Source: WTGA01 sp965214055 (GTDB lineage Bacteria > Pseudomonadota > Gammaproteobacteria > Arenicellales > Poriferihabitantaceae). From it: 64,000 bases of DNA. The translations under genes were made by a program, and so were the position numbers. Positions 26,629 through 35,805 of the stretch are shown here, piece after piece. The number at the start of each line of letters is the position of its first letter. Position 1 is the stretch's first letter. The stretch is taken from the NCBI GenBank assembly GCA_965214055.1, contig OZ243931.1, positions 372,001-436,000 of the forward strand. The letters run 5' to 3'. Below the pieces are notes generated by a model. That model was not told the DNA's origin. It saw only the letters and a list, made by a program, of their open reading frames with translations, and ran no database searches.

Positions 26629-27540
26629 TCAATTTTCGTCATCGTATGGGGCGAGAATCTCCCTGTATTGACGCAACTCACCTGCGGAGATGCCAAACAC
26701 AACCATTTCATCATATTCAGTACTTAACCATGTAAACGGAATCTCCGGAAAGCGAGCTTCCAACGCATGGGAAGCCGAACCCGCTTCAACGAACAATGTA
26801 CCATTTGGTGTCAAATAACGGGTACTGTGCTGCAGCAGCGGGAGAATGAAATCCAGACCATCCTTCCCTCCTTTGAATGCAGTCTCCGGCTCTTTGAGAT
26901 ACTCTTCAGGCAAGCCCTGCATCCGCGCATCGGAAACGTACGGGGGATTACAGACAATCAGGTCAAACTGCTCATTGATTCCCTGGAATCCATCGCATTG
27001 CCTCAACGATACCCTTTTCTCCAGTCCGTGCAATTCGACATTTTTCCTGGCAACTTCCAGCGCAGCCGGGGAAAGGTCACTGCCCACCACCCGGGCGTCT
27101 GGAAATGCCCGGGCACAGCTGATCGCAATACAGCCGCATCCCGTACACAGATCAAGAATAGATCGGATGTTGCCGGGGTTCACCCAGGGCCTGAATGAAT
27201 CCGGTATCCATTCTCCGAGATAGGACCTCGGAACCATGGCGCGTTCATCAATATAGAATTTGTTTCCGGCAAACCAGGTTTCGTTGAACAGATACGCCAC
27301 GGGAACTCTTCGTGTGATCCGTTGGTCAACCATTTTATCCACCGCTTCCAGCCCGGCACCACAAAGCTCCCTGCCCCGGTTTATCGGATCGTCCATTCCG
27401 TCCCGGCCAAGGTCGTATCCCAATACTTTCAGTACAATCCAGACGGCTTCGTCCCAGGCATTGTCGGTACCATGACCAAAGGCCAGGCCAGCCGTCTCAA
27501 GCCGGCTCTCTACCTCGGCAATCTTGTCTTCCAGATTCAA
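26629..27540 (-). CDS. prmB: Ribosomal protein uL3 glutamine N5-methyltransferase
   Basis: SAM-dependent methyltransferase that modifies a glutamine of ribosomal protein L3. The 303-residue product has the N-terminal helical domain, the AYLFNETWFAGNKFYIDERAMVPRS segment characteristic of PrmB, SAM motif LDLCTGCGCIAISCARAFPDARVVGSD, and the catalytic NPPY in DLIVCNPPYVSD. Translation starts at TTG, decided by a strong AGGAGG eight bases upstream. It is followed one base later by hemL. Confidence 0.94.
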   Translation of the reverse strand: MNLEDKIAEVESRLETAGLAFGHGTDNAWDEAVWIVLKVLGYDLGRDGMDDPINRGRELCGAGLEAVDKMVDQRITRRVPVAYLFNETWFAGNKFYIDERAMVPRSYLGEWIPDSFRPWVNPGNIRSILDLCTGCGCIAISCARAFPDARVVGSDLSPAALEVARKNVELHGLEKRVSLRQCDGFQGINEQFDLIVCNPPYVSDARMQGLPEEYLKEPETAFKGGKDGLDFILPLLQHSTRYLTPNGTLFVEAGSASHALEARFPEIPFTWLSTEYDEMVVFGISAGELRQYREILAPYDDEN

Positions 27541-27869
27541 CCCGGGAATCCTCCTGTCTTCAGTAGCCGGGATGGTGGCGTACCGTTGGTTGCCGGGACC
27601 TTCCCGGGTCCCTGCCTGCCGGCAACACTGCGCTGGAGACGATTACGGGTCGGAATGATGACGGGGGAACGGTGCAGGGATGGTCCCACTGCCGCCCGGT
27701 TCTACCTGGGGACCGGTGGCCGTTCCTCCACGTTACGGGAATGAGAAACGACCGGGGGGGTGCCTGCACACCGGGGGGCATCCTCTGGCCAGGAAGGCTC
27801 TTCACAGCAACCATTTCTTCCTGGGACGGCGGGCCATATCCCCGGATCATGCTGCCTGGAAAACGATTC
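27541..27869. other. Gap between rpmE and prmB with no recognisable gene
   Basis: A 329-base GC-rich stretch. Several frames stay open because of base composition, but none has family motifs or a convincing ribosome-binding site. No strong terminator hairpin with a T-run was seen after rpmE. The prmB ribosome-binding site is at its left edge. Confidence 0.4.
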
Positions 27870-28073
27870 CTATTTCCGCTTGTATCGGGCCTGGAACTTG
27901 CCCACTCTCCCTGCGGTATCCACAATTTTCTGTTTACCGGTATAGAAAGGGTGGCACTCGGAACATATTTCCACGTGCAATTCCCTGCCCAGGGTCGACT
28001 TGGTTTCGAAGGTATTCCCACAAGCGCAAACCACCCTGATGTCGGAATACTCCGGATGTATGCCTGTCTTCAT
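27870..28073 (-). CDS. rpmE: 50S ribosomal protein L31 (zinc-binding type)
   Basis: A 67-residue large-subunit protein starting MKTGIHPEYSDIRVVCACGNTFETKST. The zinc ligands are CACG and CSEC (residues about 16-18 and 37-40), so this is the C+ paralogue expected under zinc sufficiency. It ends HPFYTGKQKIVDTAGRVGKFQARYKRK. The start is chosen from an AGGAAG box; an adjacent ATG one codon earlier is equally in frame. It follows rho, as in many Gammaproteobacteria. Confidence 0.95.
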   Translation of the reverse strand: MKTGIHPEYSDIRVVCACGNTFETKSTLGRELHVEICSECHPFYTGKQKIVDTAGRVGKFQARYKRK

Positions 28074-28206
28074 CATGGCTTCCTCATCATTGTTAACGTA
28101 CTCACCCGGCACCCGGATTGACGGGATTGCCGCTGCTTCATCTGAAATCGGGCGGCAATACTAAGAAATATCCCTATTCAAATCAAGACTTTCTTTGGCC
28201 TTGAGG

Positions 28207-29469
28207 CTATCGGTTCATTGATTTGATGAATTCCGTATTGGTTTTGGTTACTTTCAGTTTGTCTATCATGAATTCAATCGCCTGCAGATCATCCATGGGG
28301 TGAATCAGTTTCCGCAACAGCCAGATCTTTTGCAGTTCGATGGGGTCCGTGAGCAGCTCTTCCCTCCGGGTGCCGGAACGATTGATAACCATGGCCGGGT
28401 ACACACGCTTCTCGGCAATCCGCCTGTCCAGATGGATTTCCATGTTTCCGGTTCCCTTGAATTCCTCATAGATGATGTCGTCCATTTTTGACCCGGTATC
28501 AATGAGCGCGGTGGCGAGTATGGTCAGACTCCCCCCTTCCTCAATATTTCGCGCTGCACCAAAAAATCTTTTTGGCCGTTGCAGTGCGTTTGCATCCACC
28601 CCTCCCGTCAGCACCTTGCCCGAAGCCGGTGCCACGGTATTGTAGGCCCGGGCAAGACGGGTGATGGAGTCCAGCAGGATCACCACATCCTTCTTGTGCT
28701 CAACCAGCCGTTTCGCTTTCTCGATCACCATTTCCGCAACCTGCACATGCCGCGATGCTGGTTCGTCAAATGTCGAAGAGATAACCTCACCACAAACGGT
28801 CCTTTGCATTTCCGTGACTTCTTCGGGCCGTTCGTCAATCAACAGCACCATAACGATGACGTTAGGGTTCAACGAAGTAATGGATTGTGCGATTTGCTGC
28901 AACATCACTGTCTTCCCGGTTTTGGGGGCCGAGACAAGCAATCCTCTTTGCCCTTTTCCAATGGGTGCAATCAGGTCAATGACCCGACCGGTCAAATCTT
29001 CTCTCGAACCGTTTTCCCTCTCCAGCCTTAACCTTTCATCCGGGTGCAGTGGGGTGAGGTTTTCAAACAGTATTTTATTTTTGGCTTCCTCGGGTACCTG
29101 AAAATTGATCTTTTCCACCTTGAGCAAAGCGAAATATCTTTCAGAATCCTTGGGAGGCCGGATCTGCCCGGCAACCGTATCCCCTGTCCTCAGGCTAAAG
29201 CGCCGTATCTGGCTTGGCGACATATAGATGTCATCGGGTCCCGCCAGGTAGGACGAAGTTGAGGATCTCAGGAACCCGAATCCGTCCTGGAGAATTTCCA
29301 CCACCCCTTCTCCCACTATTTTTTCCCCTTTCTTCGTCAGTGCCTTGAGGATAGAGAAAATCTGGTCCTGCTTCCGCATCCGGCTGATATTGTCGAGGTG
29401 CAATGAACGGGCCAGTGCGGCCAGTTCCGTGGGAACTTTGGATTTTATTTCACTAAGGTTGATTGCCAT
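28207..29469 (-). CDS. rho: Transcription termination factor Rho
   Basis: Hexameric RNA helicase that ends transcription at Rho-dependent sites. It is 420 residues starting MAINLSEIKSKVPTELAALARS. The N-terminal RNA-binding CSD includes GFGFLRSSTSSYLAGPDDIYMSPSQIRRF. The P-loop is APIGKGQRGLLVSAPKTGKTVMLQ, with LIDERPEEVTEMQRTV, the Q-loop VILLDSITRLARAYNTV, and the R-loop GKVLTGGVDANALQRPKRFFGAARN. An upstream frame open to 29529 is not conserved. It sits between trxA and rpmE. Confidence 0.97.
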   Translation of the reverse strand: MAINLSEIKSKVPTELAALARSLHLDNISRMRKQDQIFSILKALTKKGEKIVGEGVVEILQDGFGFLRSSTSSYLAGPDDIYMSPSQIRRFSLRTGDTVAGQIRPPKDSERYFALLKVEKINFQVPEEAKNKILFENLTPLHPDERLRLERENGSREDLTGRVIDLIAPIGKGQRGLLVSAPKTGKTVMLQQIAQSITSLNPNVIVMVLLIDERPEEVTEMQRTVCGEVISSTFDEPASRHVQVAEMVIEKAKRLVEHKKDVVILLDSITRLARAYNTVAPASGKVLTGGVDANALQRPKRFFGAARNIEEGGSLTILATALIDTGSKMDDIIYEEFKGTGNMEIHLDRRIAEKRVYPAMVINRSGTRREELLTDPIELQKIWLLRKLIHPMDDLQAIEFMIDKLKVTKTNTEFIKSMNR

Positions 29470-29711
29470 GGAGAAAGTAGCGCTAGATTGAAAAGGATTC
29501 TGTGCCCCATAACACTGTTGCGAACGCAACTCGGGCGAGGATTTAATGGATTTTCTATCGGAAATCCAGTCTGAACGACTGCATTACACGGGTATTGGCG
29601 GTATCATATAGGGCTTCGGCACGGATGTCCAGATCGTGCCAAAGAAATTTTTATGTCATGGGCCCTTGTCTGTACGTCTGTGCCCGGTGAGCTGGCTGCC
29701 AGCAATCAAAC

Positions 29712-30041
29712 TCAACCAATGTTACTTTCAATAAAATCAGCAAGTTGTGATTTGGACGCCGCCCCGACTTTGGTGGCCTCAACATATCCATTTTTGAATA
29801 ACATCAATGTGGGAATTCCACGGATATTGTACTTCGGCGGGGTTTCCGGGTTATCATCGATATTGAGTTTTGCAATTTTGATCTTCTCTGCATATTCATC
29901 TGCCAGCTCTTCCAGGATTGGAGCGATCATCTTGCATGGACCGCACCACTCTGCCCAATAGTCTATTAAAACGGGACAATCAGCGTTCAGGACAACTTCC
30001 TCAAAGGACTCGTCGCTCACATGTACAATCTTCGTTGACAT
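29712..30041 (-). CDS. trxA: Thioredoxin
   Basis: A 109-residue cytoplasmic thioredoxin with the active site WAEWCGPCKMI, the buried Asp in LIDYWAEW, the cis-Pro in RGIPTLMLFKNG, and KLNIDDNPETPPKYNIR. It supplies reducing equivalents to ribonucleotide reductase and, in this organism, possibly to sulfur metabolism. It is upstream of rho on the same strand and divergent from rhlB, the conserved enterobacterial arrangement. Confidence 0.97.
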   Translation of the reverse strand: MSTKIVHVSDESFEEVVLNADCPVLIDYWAEWCGPCKMIAPILEELADEYAEKIKIAKLNIDDNPETPPKYNIRGIPTLMLFKNGYVEATKVGAASKSQLADFIESNIG

Positions 30042-30167
30042 TCGTTTATTGGATTTATATTTAGTTGGGATACAGTAAATATGCAGTTTGTTTTATCGGT
30101 AATCAAGTGCTTGGCACCATTAATTCCAAACAAGCCTTTCATTCTCTACTGACATCATTGGGATATT

Positions 30168-31640
30168 ATGACAGAAAAACATCTTACCGATCAAAAATTT
30201 AGTGAGTTAACCTTGATCGATTCTTTAAAACAAGGCATCCAGGATGCCGGGTTTGAATACTGCACACCTATCCAGGCCCGCAGCGTACCTGCCATATTGA
30301 CCGGAAAGGATGTCGCTGGCCAGGCGCAAACCGGGACAGGGAAAACGGTTGCATTTTTGCTGGGTTGCTGCCAATACCTGTTGACCCGGCCCGCTCATCC
30401 CGAACGGGAAGCGGGGGCCATTCGTGCCCTGATCCTGGCCCCGACCCGGGAACTGGCCATACAGATTCACGAAGATGCCAAGGTACTGGCCAAACATACC
30501 CCACTTTCAATCGGACTGGTTTACGGCGGCACCGGATACGAAAGCCAGATGCAAATGCTGGCTGCCGGGGTGGATATTCTAATCGGCACCCCCGGCCGGC
30601 TCATTGATTTCTACAAGAAAAAGCTGTACGGGCTCAACCGGGTGGATGTCGTGATCCTGGACGAAGCGGACCGGATGTTTGATCTGGGATTCATCAAGGA
30701 CATCCGGTACCTACTGAGAAAGATGCCCCGTCCTGAAAAGCGGCTGAACATGCTTTTTTCCGCCACCCTTTCCTTCCGGGTGATGGAGTTGGCGTATGAA
30801 CACATGAATAGCCCGGAAGAAATCAAGGTGGATGCAGACAACCGCATTGCCGATAAGATAGACGAGTACAGCTACTATCCGGCGAATGAGGAGAAAGCGA
30901 AATTGCTGGTCAATCTGCTCAAGCGCGACAACCTGGAAAAAGTGCTGGTGTTCGTGAATACCCGCCATGCCACCGATCAAATCGCACGGACACTCCGTGC
31001 CAATGACATCAATAATGCGGCACTGTCAGGGGATGTTCCCCAGAACAAACGGGAAACACTGCTCGAAGGTTTCAAGTCCGGGAAACACCCGGTCCTTGTC
31101 GCAACGGATGTTGCCGCACGGGGCCTGCATATTCCCGAAGTGGACCAAGTGTTCAACTTTGATCTCCCCCAGGATGCCGAGGATTACGTCCACCGGATCG
31201 GCCGTACCGCCCGTGCCGGGCACAGCGGGGAAGCCATCAGCTTTATATGTGAAAAATATGCCTATTCGATTATGGATATCGAAAGCTACATTGGTCACCC
31301 CATCCCAAGACGGGAAATTGACCCTGAATTGCTTGCCCCCATCCTCCCTGCGGTCCCTGCAAAAGGGCGGGACGCCCGGAGACCCGGAGGCCCAAACAGG
31401 AAAAAAGGAGGGCAATCCGCCAGGGAGAAACGAAAACCCCCGGCCAGGCCAGCACCACGAAATCCGGAAAACCAAAAGAAAACCACCGAAGCCGTAAAGC
31501 CTGTCGCAAAACCTGCCGTAAAGCCATCTGCCCCGGTCCCACAAGAGGGGGCCATGCCTGCCGGGCCCACTGTATCCACCGTGCCTCCTCCAACGGATCG
31601 ATTCAGCCGACGGTTGGGAGAAATTCCACTGGTCGGCTAA
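30168..31640 (+). CDS. rhlB: ATP-dependent RNA helicase RhlB
   Basis: DEAD-box helicase that unwinds structured mRNA for the degradosome. It is 490 residues. Visible motifs are the Q motif (FEYCTPIQARSVP), I (AQTGTGKT), Ia (APTRELAIQI), II (VILDEADRMFD), III (FSATL) and VI (YVHRIGRTARAG). The C-terminal about 120 residues are basic and Pro/Ala-rich (GGPNRKKGGQSAREKRKPPARP), an unstructured RNA-binding tail longer than in E. coli. It is divergent from trxA across 126 bases. Confidence 0.92.
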   Translation: MTEKHLTDQKFSELTLIDSLKQGIQDAGFEYCTPIQARSVPAILTGKDVAGQAQTGTGKTVAFLLGCCQYLLTRPAHPEREAGAIRALILAPTRELAIQIHEDAKVLAKHTPLSIGLVYGGTGYESQMQMLAAGVDILIGTPGRLIDFYKKKLYGLNRVDVVILDEADRMFDLGFIKDIRYLLRKMPRPEKRLNMLFSATLSFRVMELAYEHMNSPEEIKVDADNRIADKIDEYSYYPANEEKAKLLVNLLKRDNLEKVLVFVNTRHATDQIARTLRANDINNAALSGDVPQNKRETLLEGFKSGKHPVLVATDVAARGLHIPEVDQVFNFDLPQDAEDYVHRIGRTARAGHSGEAISFICEKYAYSIMDIESYIGHPIPRREIDPELLAPILPAVPAKGRDARRPGGPNRKKGGQSAREKRKPPARPAPRNPENQKKTTEAVKPVAKPAVKPSAPVPQEGAMPAGPTVSTVPPPTDRFSRRLGEIPLVG

Positions 31641-31782
31641 AGAGTTCCGGAACAATAGAGAGGAACCATCTCGGACCAGGACGAAAAACCAATGGCAACA
31701 TCGGGAAGAAATCCGCAAACCGGATACACGCCGCCCGCTTGAAACCGGGACATCGCTTCCGGGTTACGGGCTGGAGGGATGG

Positions 31783-32865
31783 CTAGAAACGTTTCTCGGC
31801 ACCGATTTTCAGCTCGGCGGACTCTTCGCTGGTCCCATCCTGCACATCGACATTTCTGCCAATCAACTCGACTTCAAGTTTGGTGCGGGGCCAGGGGTGC
31901 CAGTTATACCCCATGTGAACCGTATCCAGTGTCTCCACACCATCAACGGCGGATTCCCTGCCAGAAGAAAACCGGCCCAGAGCCACGTGAAAATTTGAAC
32001 GTCCATTCAGACGGTAATACAGGCTGGAGCGAATCTTCAGTGCACTACTTTCCGTATCCTGATAGTTCGGCTGGACCAGGAGATCATTTCCGTCACGCTG
32101 CAGAATATAACTGTTTATACCCTTTCCATAGGTCACGGACAAGGCGGTAAACAGGTCCCCGATCTGCCAGCCACCTTCCAGATTGAGACCCCACCCGACC
32201 ACGTCTTTGCCATCGAAAACCTGGCCCGCCGCGTTGGCATCCAGCTTCGTGCCCATGGTGGTCACCCGATACTGGCCTGCCCCTCCACCGGAGCCACCCT
32301 GCCACGACAATACCAGGCTGGGGGATGCGCCCAGGTCATGATTCAATACATGCCTGTCGGAATAAATGGCCCCCCGGGGCGAATCTTCCAGGGAAATGGA
32401 AAAGCCATTGGGGGACAGCCATTTGATCTGGCTGGTTACCTTTTTCTGGTCGGCAAGGCTGCCGACCTGCCTGTCCGAACCCAGAACATCCTGGAAGTTG
32501 GCCCAGTCGCTACCCACCGTCAGTGTTCCAGACCCGGCCTGCAAGGCCGTACTGAACCGTTTGATCTTGAAACCCTGGGACAGGTTGGGGGATTCCGGTT
32601 CATCCAGGTCCCGGGTCAATTCCAGCGTCGTTCCAAGTGCCGCGGGCTCATTGTCCCCTTCGGGGTCCGTCCCGTTCTCCGCCGGGTCGTCTTTCGCAAA
32701 GAAAAACTTCGCCCAGTCCTGAATCCGGAATCCTGAAAAGAACGTCCCACCGCCGGATGCCGCACCACTCCCGGGTCCATCCTCCGCAGCCGACGCCGAC
32801 ATGCCTGACCCTGCTGAAACAAACATTACAGAAAACACAATCAACCAAAATCGCATCGATTTCAC
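31783..32865 (-). CDS. DcaP-like outer-membrane porin
   Basis: A 360-residue exported beta-barrel protein. The signal peptide runs about MRFWLIVFSVMFVSAGSGMSASAA, and the chain ends in Phe (AELKIGAEKRF), as expected for BAM-dependent insertion. The body shows alternating amphipathic strands. The segment TLTVGSDWANFQDVLGSD resembles the plug or loop region of DcaP-type trimeric porins. The mature N-terminus is rich in Gly, Pro and Asp and lacks a clear coiled-coil. Substrate is unknown. The 270-base gap to mutM holds nothing recognised. Confidence 0.75.
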   Translation of the reverse strand: MKSMRFWLIVFSVMFVSAGSGMSASAAEDGPGSGAASGGGTFFSGFRIQDWAKFFFAKDDPAENGTDPEGDNEPAALGTTLELTRDLDEPESPNLSQGFKIKRFSTALQAGSGTLTVGSDWANFQDVLGSDRQVGSLADQKKVTSQIKWLSPNGFSISLEDSPRGAIYSDRHVLNHDLGASPSLVLSWQGGSGGGAGQYRVTTMGTKLDANAAGQVFDGKDVVGWGLNLEGGWQIGDLFTALSVTYGKGINSYILQRDGNDLLVQPNYQDTESSALKIRSSLYYRLNGRSNFHVALGRFSSGRESAVDGVETLDTVHMGYNWHPWPRTKLEVELIGRNVDVQDGTSEESAELKIGAEKRF

Positions 32866-33135
32866 TGACCAATCCCCCGATTTGTCTGCTTTACCCTGCC
32901 TGTTCGGTTCAAACTAAGATGGATGTGCATCACAACCACTCAAATCACTTACTGTCTGGAATTATACTTGGTTTGGCGGTGCGATTTCCAGTTTTTTCAG
33001 TTGTTTTTGAACCCATTGCGAAGGATTTCACCCCCCCGGGGAACCCGGTTTTCCGGGTATCCGGTCCTGCTGGCTCCGACAGGGAAGGGGTAACGCCGTC
33101 AACCGGATATCCTGCACCAGGGCCTGCACAGTCCC

Positions 33136-33951
33136 CTACTTCTGGCAGCCGGGACAGTAAAATGTCGAACGCTGGCTGATCACAATGCACTGGATTTCCC
33201 GGCCGCAGCGAATGCATGCCTCACCCGGATGCCCGTATACATTCAGCGACTGCTCGAAATATCCGGGAGTCCCGTCCGTTCCCAAAAAATCCTGGAGCGT
33301 GGTTCCCCCCTTGTCAATGGCGTCTCCCAGTATCTCCTGGATGCATTTCACCAGCCGGGCATACCGGGGGAGGGCCACCCGGGAGCAACGCCGCACCGGG
33401 TGAATACCCGCCATGAACAATGCCTCGCTACTGTATATATTGCCAACACCCACTACCACCTTGCCATCCATAATCAGGGTCTTGACTGGCACAGAGCGTG
33501 CTTTGGACTTCCGGTACAGATAGTCTCCGTTGAACCGGGAGGTCAAGGGTTCAACGCCCAGGGCGCGCAAACGCGAATGCTCGTGGAGCGGACCTTCGCA
33601 ATACACCAGACTGCCGAATTTTCGGGGGTCCCGGAACCTGATGATATGACCGGTCCCGGTCACCAGGTCAAAGTGTTCGTGTTTCCCCGGAGGGGAGGAG
33701 TGTTCCAGTACCCGGATCGAACCGGACATCCCAAGGTGGATCAACAGGCCTCCCCGGGTCAGGTGCAGCAGGATGTACTTGCCCCGGCGCTCAACCTTTT
33801 CAACGGTACGGCCCCGGACAATCGTGTCCAGACCAGGCTGGACGGGCCACCGCAGCCGGCTTTCCCGAACAACCAGATCTCGCACTACTTCTCCCTGGAT
33901 AAACGGTCGGATTCCCCGCACCGTGGTTTCTACTTCCGGCAATTCTGGCAA
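33136..33951 (-). CDS. mutM: Formamidopyrimidine-DNA glycosylase
   Basis: Bifunctional glycosylase/AP lyase that removes 8-oxoguanine and Fapy lesions. The 271-residue protein begins with the invariant MPELPEVETT (catalytic Pro after Met removal, Glu). VVGVGNIYSSEALFMAGIHP forms the H2TH region, and the C-terminal zinc finger is CIRCGREIQCIVISQRSTFYCPGCQ. It appears monocistronic. Confidence 0.97.
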   Translation of the reverse strand: MPELPEVETTVRGIRPFIQGEVVRDLVVRESRLRWPVQPGLDTIVRGRTVEKVERRGKYILLHLTRGGLLIHLGMSGSIRVLEHSSPPGKHEHFDLVTGTGHIIRFRDPRKFGSLVYCEGPLHEHSRLRALGVEPLTSRFNGDYLYRKSKARSVPVKTLIMDGKVVVGVGNIYSSEALFMAGIHPVRRCSRVALPRYARLVKCIQEILGDAIDKGGTTLQDFLGTDGTPGYFEQSLNVYGHPGEACIRCGREIQCIVISQRSTFYCPGCQK

Positions 33952-34188
33952 TTTAGTCCACTTTCAGGGTAAAAGTCGTTGGATTGATGGTCGGCCCGTG
34001 GTTTTCCAAAGCCGCCCCGGGTATTGTAGTCAAATTCCATCTTCGGGAGACCCTGAACAGGCCTGAATTTGCACTCTTCGGGGCCCACGGGAACCGGGAG
34101 TCCCCACTCCACAATCCAATCCCGTTTCATTGACAACAATAGGGTTACTCGATATAACGCTATCCCCCTACCCGGCATTCTCGAAATT

Positions 34189-35208
34189 ATGTCTTCAACC
34201 ATCATCAACCAGCGCAACGATGTCTCTTTCGTTGCCCATGAAAACGAAACCATTCTGGACGCGGCCCTGCGAAACAACCGCATCTATCCGTATGGCTGCC
34301 GCAGTGGCATCTGCGGTGCCTGCAAGAGCGAACTGGTCCGGGGACAAGTGGATTACGGGGATCATGAGGAATTCGCCCTGAGTGATTTCGAGAAGCAGCA
34401 GGGCAAGGTATTGCTTTGCCAGGCGATCCCTCTTGGCGATGTCGTCATCGATACGGAAGAAGTGATGACCGGCACCCAGATCCAGATCAAGATGCTGCCC
34501 TGCCGGGTACGGAAACTGACCCGGCTGGCCAGCGATGTCATTCAGCTGTATCTCTCTCTGCCCAAGACCCAGTCGTTTAACTTCATCCCCGGACAATATA
34601 TTGACATTGTCCTGAAAAACGGCCTGAGACGAAGTTTTTCCATCGCAAATCTGCCTGCTCAGGTTGCCGAAGAGGGAATCGAATTGCATATCAGGCATGT
34701 TCCCGACGGGCATTTCACGCCCCGGGTCTTCGATGCCATGAATGAACGGGACCTGCTCCGGTTTGAAGGCCCCTTCGGTACCTACTTTTTGCAGTCCGAG
34801 GAAAACAAGCCCCTGATCATGATTGCGGGGGGAACCGGATTTTCCCCCATCAAGGGCCTGTTTCAGCAGGCGGTGGAAAAGAACCCGGATCAGGATATCC
34901 ACATTTTCTGGGGTGCACGGGATGAGCAGGACCTGTATATGGATGGGCTGGTAAAAAAGTGGCTGTCCACCTACCCGAACGTAAAATATACCCCCGTACT
35001 GTCCGAAAGCACGTCAACGGACTGGACGGGAGAAACCGGCTTTGTTCACGAAATCGTCTGCAACGCCTATGACACCTTTGCCGGTCATGACGTGTATGCC
35101 AGTGGTCCGCCCATCATGATTGACTCTGTGCGAAACAGCCTCGGGGAAAAGGGAATGAAATCCGACCGGTTTTTCTTTGACTCCTTCGACTACGCGTTGC
35201 CGACGTAG
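34189..35208 (+). CDS. Ferredoxin-FAD-NAD reductase (CDP-6-deoxy-delta-3,4-glucoseen reductase-like)
   Basis: A 339-residue electron-transfer protein. Residues about 1-90 are a plant-type [2Fe-2S] ferredoxin (CRSGICGACKSE, then LLCQ). Next is an FAD domain with RRSFSIANLP (about residue 145), and an NAD domain with LIMIAGGTGFSPIKGLFQ and FWGARDEQDLYM. Many beta- and gammaproteobacteria carry this single gene, often annotated by similarity to the AscD/E3 reductase of deoxysugar synthesis. No deoxysugar genes are near, so the electron acceptor is unknown. The start is taken at the MSSTIINQRND ATG. Confidence 0.87.
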   Translation: MSSTIINQRNDVSFVAHENETILDAALRNNRIYPYGCRSGICGACKSELVRGQVDYGDHEEFALSDFEKQQGKVLLCQAIPLGDVVIDTEEVMTGTQIQIKMLPCRVRKLTRLASDVIQLYLSLPKTQSFNFIPGQYIDIVLKNGLRRSFSIANLPAQVAEEGIELHIRHVPDGHFTPRVFDAMNERDLLRFEGPFGTYFLQSEENKPLIMIAGGTGFSPIKGLFQQAVEKNPDQDIHIFWGARDEQDLYMDGLVKKWLSTYPNVKYTPVLSESTSTDWTGETGFVHEIVCNAYDTFAGHDVYASGPPIMIDSVRNSLGEKGMKSDRFFFDSFDYALPT

Positions 35209-35393
35209 TTTCCTGTCCGGCCAGGGACCCGAAACCCAGCTTCCGGAACATGGCCGAAAATCGCTGTTTCGCCTGGAGGGATTTCCCCGTGGGTTGTTTT
35301 GTCTGGAGCGTACACACCGGGGTGAAGCATCAGCCAACCGCTGCGCATGCCTGAAGGTTCTTCCCTTTTATTGCCCCAGGGGGTAAAACCATA

Positions 35394-35805
35394 TCAGCAT
35401 GAAACAGGCTGTTGAAGTTCTTCAAGGGCTTCGTGCATGAAACCATCCGGAAGAGCATCAGAATTGGAATAGTGTGCTCTGCGTTGATTCCCGTTAATAT
35501 TCACAAAACACAGCGTACCACCGTCTGAGCAACACAGTATTAACACTGAACTTCCATCGCCGTTTGCAACATCAATGGCCACTTCTCCATCTGGCATTGG
35601 ATAGACTTGAAACGGGTGCAACAAATTATCATATATGCGCTTGATTATGTATTTCTGCTTTATCTATCGCGGTACTGCTTGGAATCTCATACCCCTTCGA
35701 CTGCGCTTCGTCCATTACCTGATCCAGTTCTTCCAATGCCTGGACAAGCTGCACCTGGTGGACCGGTTCAGCGCACCGCGGGCATAATCGCTTTTGTCTT
35801 TTCAT
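35394..35805 (-). pseudogene. Frameshifted small conserved-hypothetical gene
   Basis: Two minus-strand frames together resemble one short protein. The first (35629-35805) reads ...VQALEELDQVMDEAQSKGYEIPSSTAIDKAE before running out of frame. The second continues IIKRIYDN-LLHPFQVYPMPDGEVAIDVANGDG and SVLILCCSDGGTLCFVNINGNQRRAHYSNSDALPDGFMHEALEEL. A one-base change near 35645 would join them. This layout (helical N-terminus, then a VYP-PDGE-IDV sheet domain) fits small uncharacterised proteins seen in many proteobacteria. The 5' end overlaps the end of hemY, so the true start is probably lost. Confidence 0.6.
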
